DNA of 13,421 nt from Hyphomonadaceae bacterium (GTDB lineage: Bacteria; Pseudomonadota; Alphaproteobacteria; Caulobacterales; Aquidulcibacteraceae): assembly GCA_003526465.1 (NCBI GenBank), contig DPWD01000292.1:1-13421 (forward strand), written 5' to 3'. Below the pieces are notes generated by a model. That model was given only the letters and a program-made list of their open reading frames with translations, ran no database searches and was not told where the DNA came from. Numbering within the stretch: the stretch's first letter is position 1; each line of letters begins with the position of its first letter. A program made the translations under genes and the position numbers. This document shows, piece by piece, positions 7,052 to 13,421 of the stretch.

Positions 7052-7078
7052 CGTTACGACCCTTCCGGCAACGTAACG
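7052..7078. promoter_or_regulatory. Inverted repeat in the ku-ivd divergent region, candidate operator
   Basis: CGTTACG (7052-7058) and CGTAACG (7072-7078) are exact reverse complements, 13 bases apart and 20 bases centre to centre, about two helical turns. They lie 16 bases upstream of the ku start codon and 132 bases upstream of ivd, in the only intergenic region that can hold both promoters. Leucine-degradation operons are known to be controlled by LiuR- or TetR-type repressors, but I cannot assign this site to one. Confidence 0.35.
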
Positions 7079-7210
7079 AAAAATGGGGGTGGCAACAAGG
7101 CGGGGCGGCAAGGTTAACCCTCTTTGTCGAGTCTGGATTTCGCCAGCGGCGCGATTGGGCTATGGGCGGGGGCAAGAACGGCCCGCAGAGGCCACGCGCA
7201 TAGGGAGACC

Positions 7211-8374
7211 ATGACCCAATCCTACGAGCTCGATTTAGCCCTCGGCGAGACCGCCGACGCCATCCGCGACACGACGCGCAAATTCGCCGAGGCGCGCCTC
7301 GGCCCCATTGCCGCCGAGATCGACGCTGCCAACAAATTCCCGCGCGAACTTTGGCCCGAGATGGGCGCGCTTGGGCTGCACGGGATCACGGTGGCGGAAG
7401 AGGATGGCGGTCTGGGCCTCGGTTATCTCGAACACGTGGTGGCGATGGAGGAGGTGAGCCGCGCGAGCGGCGCGATAGGCCTCAGCTACGGCGCCCACTC
7501 CAATCTCTGCGTGAATCAAATCCGGCGCTGGGCTACGTCCGATCAGAAGAAGCGCTATCTGCCGAAGCTGATCAGCGGGGAGCATGTTGGCTCGCTGGCC
7601 ATGAGCGAAGCCGGCGCGGGCTCCGATGTCGTCGGCATGAAATTGCGAGCGGAGAAACGCGGCGACCGCTACGTGCTCAACGGAACCAAGTTCTGGATCA
7701 CCAACGCACCCGAAGCAAATACGCTGGTCGTGTACGCAAAGACCGAACCGAGCGCGGGCCCTGGCGGCATCACCGCGTTTCTGATCGAACGCGGCATGAA
7801 GGGTTTCAGCACGGGGCAAAAGCTCGACAAGATGGGCATGCGCGGCTCTGACACCGGAGAGCTCGTGTTCGAGGATTGCGAAATTCCCGAAGAGAATGTG
7901 ATGGGCGGGCTCAATCGCGGCGTCGCCGTGCTGATGAGCGGCCTCGATTACGAACGCGCGGTGCTGGCGGCGGGGCCGCTGGGCATCATGCAGGCGTGCC
8001 TTGACGTAGTGCTGCCCTATGTGCGCGAGCGCAAGCAATTCGGCAAACCCATCGGCTCGTTCCAGCTGATGCAAGGCAAGATCGCCGACATGGTGGTGGC
8101 GCTGAGTTCGGCGCGGGCCTACGTGTACGCCGTGGCGCGCGCGTGCGACGCGGGCAAAACCACACGCCACGACGCGGCGGGGGCGATCCTGTATGCGTCG
8201 GAGAGCGCGGTGAAGGTGGCGCTGGAAGCAATTCAGGCGCTCGGCGGCGCGGGCTATACGAAGGACTTTCCGGTGGAGCGCTTCCTGCGTGATGCAAAGC
8301 TCTACGATATTGGCGCGGGGACAAGCGAAGTGCGGCGGTTCCTGATCGGGCGCGAGGTTATTGGGGGTGGCTAA
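7211..8374 (+). CDS. ivd: Isovaleryl-CoA dehydrogenase
   Basis: The 387-residue flavoenzyme oxidises isovaleryl-CoA to 3-methylcrotonyl-CoA in leucine breakdown, passing electrons to ETF. Acyl-CoA dehydrogenase signatures are complete: [17 protein letters not shown] (132-148), [10 protein letters not shown] (158-167), [21 protein letters not shown] (274-294) and [22 protein letters not shown] (342-363), then [24 protein letters not shown] (92-104) and the catalytic base E248 in [13 protein letters not shown] place it in the isovaleryl group rather than short- or medium-chain enzymes. I chose the ATG at 7211: GGGAG lies just upstream and the length fits the family. The frame stays open up to 7124, but those 29 residues are not family-like. 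It is the first gene of the mcc cluster. Its TAA overlaps the first base of a 27-bp inverted repeat. Confidence 0.93.
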   Translation: MTQSYELDLALGETADAIRDTTRKFAEARLGPIAAEIDAANKFPRELWPEMGALGLHGITVAEEDGGLGLGYLEHVVAMEEVSRASGAIGLSYGAHSNLCVNQIRRWATSDQKKRYLPKLISGEHVGSLAMSEAGAGSDVVGMKLRAEKRGDRYVLNGTKFWITNAPEANTLVVYAKTEPSAGPGGITAFLIERGMKGFSTGQKLDKMGMRGSDTGELVFEDCEIPEENVMGGLNRGVAVLMSGLDYERAVLAAGPLGIMQACLDVVLPYVRERKQFGKPIGSFQLMQGKIADMVVALSSARAYVYAVARACDAGKTTRHDAAGAILYASESAVKVALEAIQALGGAGYTKDFPVERFLRDAKLYDIGAGTSEVRRFLIGREVIGGG

Positions 8375-8510
8375 TATGGAGCGCCGGCGCCCTCGCCGGC
8401 CCTTTCTTCGTGCACTTTGCGCGCCCTTGGCGCCTTTTGTGTTTGAACACGAAGGCACAACGATTCCACCAAGGACACAAAATGCCGGCGAGGGCGCCGG
8501 CGCTCCATAT
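8374..8510. repeat. REPIN-like element with perfect 27-bp inverted arms (family B)
   Basis: Bases 8374-8400 and 8484-8510 are exact reverse complements, 27 of 27, with an 83-base centre. Each arm begins ATATGGAGCGCCGGCG and also folds on itself (GCCGGCG with CGCCGGC), so this is two REP hairpins in mirror orientation. The centre, read on the minus strand, contains iterated CTTTGTGTCC- and CTTCGTGTTC-like phrases. The first arm starts in the ivd stop codon. Similar elements with GGAGCGCCGGCG arms and CTTCGTG centres occur in many bacteria, as far as I recall. Confidence 0.85.
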
Positions 8511-8522
8511 GTACGGCGAACA

Positions 8523-8789
8523 ATGAAACGCAGATCTGCCTTCGAACCAAAGAGCGAGCCGATTGGATTAGTCATCGCAAGAATTCTGTTCAGCCTTGGT
8601 TTCCTAATTGTTGCGGCTTTGGGGTTTCTGGGGGTGGCAGTGCTACTCGGTAAAGCGCATGCGCCTGAGCCAATTGCATGGACGTGCTTTGTCTTGTACG
8701 GGGTTGCTGTTCTGGTCGCCTACCTTTTTCTTAAGTGGACCAATCTCGGAAAATTTCTCTGGGACATTCCTCCATATTTGATTTTCTAG
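8523..8789 (+). CDS. Small two-helix membrane protein, unknown function
   Basis: The 88-residue product begins [20 protein letters not shown]. Two hydrophobic segments at about residues 14-37 and 46-67 are separated by a short loop (GKAHAPEP), with a hydrophobic C-terminus ending PPYLIF. The reading frame is open back to 8361, but the first 54 codons would translate the inverted repeat, so I place the start at the ATG at 8523. The ribosome-binding site is weak. Base composition is lower in GC than in the neighbours, which suggests a recent arrival or weak selection. It sits between ivd and mccB, 17 bases before mccB, where most leucine-degradation operons have nothing. No family recognised. 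Confidence 0.6.
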   Translation: MKRRSAFEPKSEPIGLVIARILFSLGFLIVAALGFLGVAVLLGKAHAPEPIAWTCFVLYGVAVLVAYLFLKWTNLGKFLWDIPPYLIF

Positions 8790-8806
8790 AGACGCTGCGC
8801 CAAACA

Positions 8807-10411
8807 ATGAAACTCAAATCCAGCATCGATCCAAACTCCGAAGCCTTCGCCAAGAACGCCGCGCATCACCGCGCGCTGGCGGAGCAACTGCGCTCGCGCA
8901 CGGCGCAAATCGCGCTCGGCGGCCCTGAAGAATCCCGCACCCGCCACACCAAGCGCGGCAAGCTGCTGCCGCGCGAGCGCGTGGAGCGTTTGCTCGATCC
9001 GGGCGCGCCGTTTCTGGAAGTGGGCGCGCTGGCGGCGTATGGGCTCTACCACAACGAAGCGCCGGCGGGCGGGATCATCACCGGCATTGGCCGCGTCTCC
9101 GGGCGCGAAGTGATGATCGTCGCCAATGACGCCACCGTGAAGGGCGGGGCGTATTTTCCGATCACGGTGAAGAAGCATCTGCGCGCGCAGGAGATCGCGA
9201 TGCAGAACAAATTGCCGTGCGTGTATCTCGTGGATTCCGGCGGCGCCAACCTGCCGCACCAGGCCGAAGTCTTCCCCGACCGCGACCATTTCGGCCGCAT
9301 CTTCTACAACCAGGCGCGCATGAGCGCCGAGAGCATAGCGCAAATCGCCTGCGTCATGGGCTCGTGCACGGCCGGCGGCGCGTATGTGCCGGCGATGAGC
9401 GACGAGACCATCATCGTGCGTAACCAAGGCACCATCTTTCTCGGCGGGCCGCCTTTGGTGAAAGCCGCGACCGGCGAAGTGATCAGCGCCGAAGATCTCG
9501 GCGGTGCGGAGGTGCATGGGCGCAAATCTGGCGTGGTCGATCACGTCGCGCAGGACGATGCGCATGCGCTACATCTCGTGCGCCGCGCGGTGGCGAATCT
9601 CAACACCGTAAAGCATGTCGGCCTCGATCTGCGCGAACCGGTAGCGCCCGCCTACGACGCGAGCGAGTTGTACGGCATCCTGCCCCAGGACGTGCGCACG
9701 CCATACGATGTGCATGACATCGTCGCCCGCATCGTCGACGGCAGCGAGTTCGACGAATTCCGCCCGCTCTATGGCGCAACTTTGGTCACCGGCTTTGCCC
9801 GCATCTGGGGCTATCCGGTCGCGATCCTGGCCAATAACGGCATCTTGTTTTCCGAGAGCGCCCAGAAAGCCGCGCATTTCATCGAACTCGCCTGCAAGCG
9901 CGGCATTCCGTTGGTGTTCCTGCAGAACATTTCCGGCTTCATGGTCGGGGGCAAATACGAAGCCGGCGGCATCGCCAAGGATGGCGCCAAGATGGTGACG
10001 GCGGTGGCGTCAGCGGAAGTGCCCAAGTTCACCGTGCTGATCGGCGGCTCCTTCGGCGCCGGCAATTACGGCATGTGCGGGCGCGCGTATAGCCCACGCT
10101 TCCTGTTCACCTGGCCCAATTCGCGCATCTCGGTGATGGGCGGCGAACAGGCCGCGAGCGTGCTAGCGCAAGTGAAGCGCGATGGTATGGAGTCGAAGGG
10201 GGAGAAGTGGAGCAAGGACGAAGAAGAGAAGTTCAAACAGCCGATCCGCGAGCGCTACGAACTAGAAGGCGATCCCTATCACGCCACCGCGCGTCTGTGG
10301 GACGACGGCATCATCGATCCAGCGCAAACGCGCGATGTGCTGGGGCTAGCGATTTCCGCGTCGCTCAATGCGCCGAACCCGGAGACGCGGTTTGGGGTGT
10401 TTAGGATGTAG
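8807..10411 (+). CDS. mccB: Methylcrotonyl-CoA carboxylase, carboxyltransferase (beta) subunit
   Basis: The 534-residue subunit transfers the carboxyl group from biotin to 3-methylcrotonyl-CoA, giving 3-methylglutaconyl-CoA. It has the two crotonase-like halves of the carboxyltransferase family. [20 protein letters not shown] (144-163) and IFYNQARMS (165-173) are characteristic of MCC beta and separate it from propionyl- or geranyl-CoA carboxylases. The acyl-CoA oxyanion-hole glycines lie in [16 protein letters not shown] (185-200), and the second half has [23 protein letters not shown] (374-396) and [20 protein letters not shown] (413-432). I chose the ATG at 8807 over the in-frame one at 8735 because [17 protein letters not shown] matches the usual N-terminus; no good Shine-Dalgarno is seen. 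The partner mccA lies about 960 bases downstream, separated by an unrelated gene and repeats. Confidence 0.94.
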   Translation: MKLKSSIDPNSEAFAKNAAHHRALAEQLRSRTAQIALGGPEESRTRHTKRGKLLPRERVERLLDPGAPFLEVGALAAYGLYHNEAPAGGIITGIGRVSGREVMIVANDATVKGGAYFPITVKKHLRAQEIAMQNKLPCVYLVDSGGANLPHQAEVFPDRDHFGRIFYNQARMSAESIAQIACVMGSCTAGGAYVPAMSDETIIVRNQGTIFLGGPPLVKAATGEVISAEDLGGAEVHGRKSGVVDHVAQDDAHALHLVRRAVANLNTVKHVGLDLREPVAPAYDASELYGILPQDVRTPYDVHDIVARIVDGSEFDEFRPLYGATLVTGFARIWGYPVAILANNGILFSESAQKAAHFIELACKRGIPLVFLQNISGFMVGGKYEAGGIAKDGAKMVTAVASAEVPKFTVLIGGSFGAGNYGMCGRAYSPRFLFTWPNSRISVMGGEQAASVLAQVKRDGMESKGEKWSKDEEEKFKQPIRERYELEGDPYHATARLWDDGIIDPAQTRDVLGLAISASLNAPNPETRFGVFRM

Positions 10412-10413
10412 CG

Positions 10414-11022
10414 ATGCGTAGCCATATGATTCTGGCGTTGGCTCTTTTGAGCGCTGGGTGTGCGAACTCATCGCGCAGTGTTGCGGAAGGGCTTTACCGA
10501 ACGACCAGCGCGACCGAGCAAGGCGCTGTGATCGATGAGATGGTTGAGCGTTGGTATGATAACGCGCGCGCCTATCCATCCTGTCGCTCTAGACAGAACC
10601 ATATCTATGCTGACGAAGGACGAGGACGCGAGAGCATTGGCGCGCAGGAGTTCTTCGCTCGACTACGATCACCGGCCATCTTCGTGGTTTCCGGTCCCGA
10701 GCGCGTGGAGGAGCGAATCGACGTAGAGGACGGCGGGCACGGCGATTCCTACCCCTACGAGTATCACACACTTTATCGCTTTGACCGGGCGCGAATCCTC
10801 TACGCACAGGACAGCGACTACGCTCGGATTTGGCCTATAAGCTTTCAGCTTTCCGAGTTAGCCGCGGCGCCACGCATTCCAAGTGACTTCGTGAGCGCGA
10901 ATCGAAGCTATCTGGTGTTTGCAAATTTCATTGAGTATGAGCCGCGCCTGGATGCGCTCGTTATCTGCGAACTTTCCGATCCGGCGACTTTGCCCCTTAT
11001 CTTAGAACAGCCCACACAATGA
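10414..11022 (+). CDS. Putative lipoprotein, unknown function
   Basis: The 202-residue product begins MRSHMILALALLSAGCANSS. The hydrophobic stretch 5-14 and the lipobox LSAGC (12-16) predict a lipoprotein attached at C16; the second mature residue is alanine, which by the usual rule would not retain it in the inner membrane. The mature part is acidic and tyrosine-rich (DSYPYEYHTLYRF, about 111-123) and shows no repeats or further membrane segments. The start lies 2 bases after the mccB stop, so it is probably translated from the same mRNA. Codon use is less GC-biased than in mccB. I do not recognise a family; nothing links it chemically to leucine breakdown, and it splits the usual mccB-mccA pair. 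Confidence 0.7.
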   Translation: MRSHMILALALLSAGCANSSRSVAEGLYRTTSATEQGAVIDEMVERWYDNARAYPSCRSRQNHIYADEGRGRESIGAQEFFARLRSPAIFVVSGPERVEERIDVEDGGHGDSYPYEYHTLYRFDRARILYAQDSDYARIWPISFQLSELAAAPRIPSDFVSANRSYLVFANFIEYEPRLDALVICELSDPATLPLILEQPTQ

Positions 11023-11036
11023 GCCATACAAACTTC

Positions 11037-11142
11037 CGTCATTCCGGACGCGACGAAGTCGCGATCCGGAACCCAGGGGCCAACATCGAGCTGGTTGCTC
11101 CTGGGTTCCGGGTTCGTCGCTGCGCGACGCCCCGGAATGACG
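11037..11142. repeat. REPIN-like inverted pair (family C)
   Basis: The outer arms CGTCATTCCGG (11037-11047) and CCGGAATGACG (11132-11142) are exact reverse complements, as are CCGGAACCCAGG (11066-11077) and CCTGGGTTCCGG (11100-11111). Each half also carries its own hairpin: CGCGAC-GAA-GTCGCG (11049-11063) and CGTCGC-TGC-GCGACG (11115-11129). It starts 15 bases after the lipoprotein stop and ends 11 bases before the truncated mccA-like start. Confidence 0.85.
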
Positions 11143-11153
11143 AAGAGAGTTGC

Positions 11154-11371
11154 ATGTTAAAGAGTGCTTTGATCGCCAATCGCGGCGAAATCGCCCGGCG
11201 CGCGCTTCTCCCCCTCTCCCTTGCGGAGAGGGGGCGGGGGGTGAGGGGCGTTGAGCTGCCACGCACTTTGCAGGCTCGCGCTCGGCTCTCGCTCTCGAGA
11301 CAGTGCGCTCGTATTTTCGCCCCTCATCCCCTAACCCCTTCTCCGCAAGGGAGAAGGGGAAGAGACCGCCC

Positions 11372-11378
<7 letters not shown>
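11154..11378 (+). pseudogene. Truncated second copy of the mccA start, reading on as a 74-codon frame
   Basis: The frame opens MLKSALIANRGEIARRA. Its first 16 residues match the start of mccA (MLKSVLIANRGEIARR) at all positions but one, with 40 of 48 bases identical; seven of the eight base differences are synonymous. After codon 17 the sequence becomes the C/G-rich repeat at 11208-11364, and the frame continues as low-complexity LPLSLAERGRG-type residues. The stop codon TAA (11376-11378) overlaps the mccA start (ATGCTAA), so if translated it would act as a leader that delivers ribosomes to mccA. A purine-rich GAAGAGA lies 5 bases before its ATG. It could be a dead remnant of a biotin carboxylase gene or a retained leader; I favour a remnant. 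Confidence 0.65.
11208..11364. repeat. REPIN-like inverted pair (family A) between the mccA-like remnant and mccA
   Basis: Unit one (11208-11250) has the stem CCCCCTCTCC (11210-11219) with GGAGAGGGGG (11225-11234), then GGGGTGAGGGGCG. Unit two (11318-11364) is in reverse orientation with the stem CCCCTTCTCC (11335-11344) and GGAGAAGGGG (11350-11359). The 67-base gap equals that of the pair at 5956-6093. The right arm is purine-rich and lies 12 bases before the mccA ATG, so the hairpin may affect access to the ribosome-binding site. Confidence 0.8.
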
Positions 11379-13288
<1,910 letters not shown>

Positions 13289-13301
13289 GTACGCTGCTCC
13301 A

Positions 13302-13421
13302 ACCCTCTCCCCCTGCGGGGGAGAGGGTGCCGCGGAGCGGCGGGTGAGGGAAAGGCGCTCTATCCGGCATAGACCGCAAACCCCTCATCCGGCCCTTCGG
13401 GCCACCTTCTCCCCTCAAGGG
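13302..13421. repeat. REPIN-like inverted pair (family A) after mccA, cut by the window edge
   Basis: ACCCTCTCCCCC (13302-13313) pairs perfectly with GGGGGAGAGGGT (13317-13328) across TGC, followed by CGGGTGAGGG. A second unit in reverse orientation begins near 13381 (CCCCTCATCC), contains the hairpin GGCCC-TTC-GGGCC and runs to the edge at CCCCTCAAGGG. It begins 13 bases past the mccA stop and the first stem may double as a transcription end, though it lacks a T-run. Confidence 0.75.

Noticed and set aside
7235-8575. 446-codon minus-strand open frame across ivd
   Set aside because: Antisense to a fully motif-supported acyl-CoA dehydrogenase; composition His/Arg/Ala-rich without recognisable motifs.
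13302-13328. Classical rho-independent terminator after mccA
   Set aside because: Strong stem but no T-run, and it belongs to the dispersed repeat family.

Overview
The window looks like a piece of an alphaproteobacterial chromosome. The GC content is high, codons end mostly in G or C, and the protein families point the same way: a Ku with a lysine-rich tail, an isovaleryl-CoA dehydrogenase and methylcrotonyl-CoA carboxylase cluster, and a tRNA-Val(GAC) sequence with an encoded CCA. I cannot name the genus from sequence alone. The window has two parts that meet at a tRNA fragment near base 3736.

Left part, about 1-3736: the right end of an integrated mobile element, with every gene on the minus strand. 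From right to left it holds a 45-base 3' fragment of tRNA-Val(GAC) that marks the attachment site, a short-repeat region, a DUF4102-type tyrosine integrase with a GTG start, an AbiEi/AbiEii type IV toxin-antitoxin operon behind a perfect 10-bp inverted repeat, a rho-independent terminator, a pair of palindromes that could be a transfer origin, and the first 67 codons of a probable relaxase that runs off the left edge. The element must continue leftward. The intact tRNA-Val gene should lie at its far end.

Right part, about 3737-13421: backbone. After a gene-poor stretch with a nested hairpin and the C-terminal remnant of an MFS transporter come sthA (soluble transhydrogenase) with a small one-helix membrane protein upstream, then ku (end joining). 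Divergent from ku starts a leucine-degradation cluster on the plus strand: ivd, a small two-helix membrane protein, mccB, an unknown lipoprotein, and mccA. IVD oxidises isovaleryl-CoA to 3-methylcrotonyl-CoA, and MccAB carboxylates that with biotin.

The most unusual feature of the backbone is the density of paired inverted intergenic repeats (REPIN-like). There are five pairs of at least three sequence families, and three of them lie inside or at the end of the ivd-mcc cluster. Just before mccA a 16-codon copy of the mccA start (40 of 48 bases identical, mostly synonymous differences) is sandwiched between two of these repeats. It opens a 74-codon frame whose stop overlaps the real mccA start codon. 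I did not find a clearly new defence or regulatory system. The best candidates for follow-up are this duplicated mccA start and the predicted oriT next to the relaxase.
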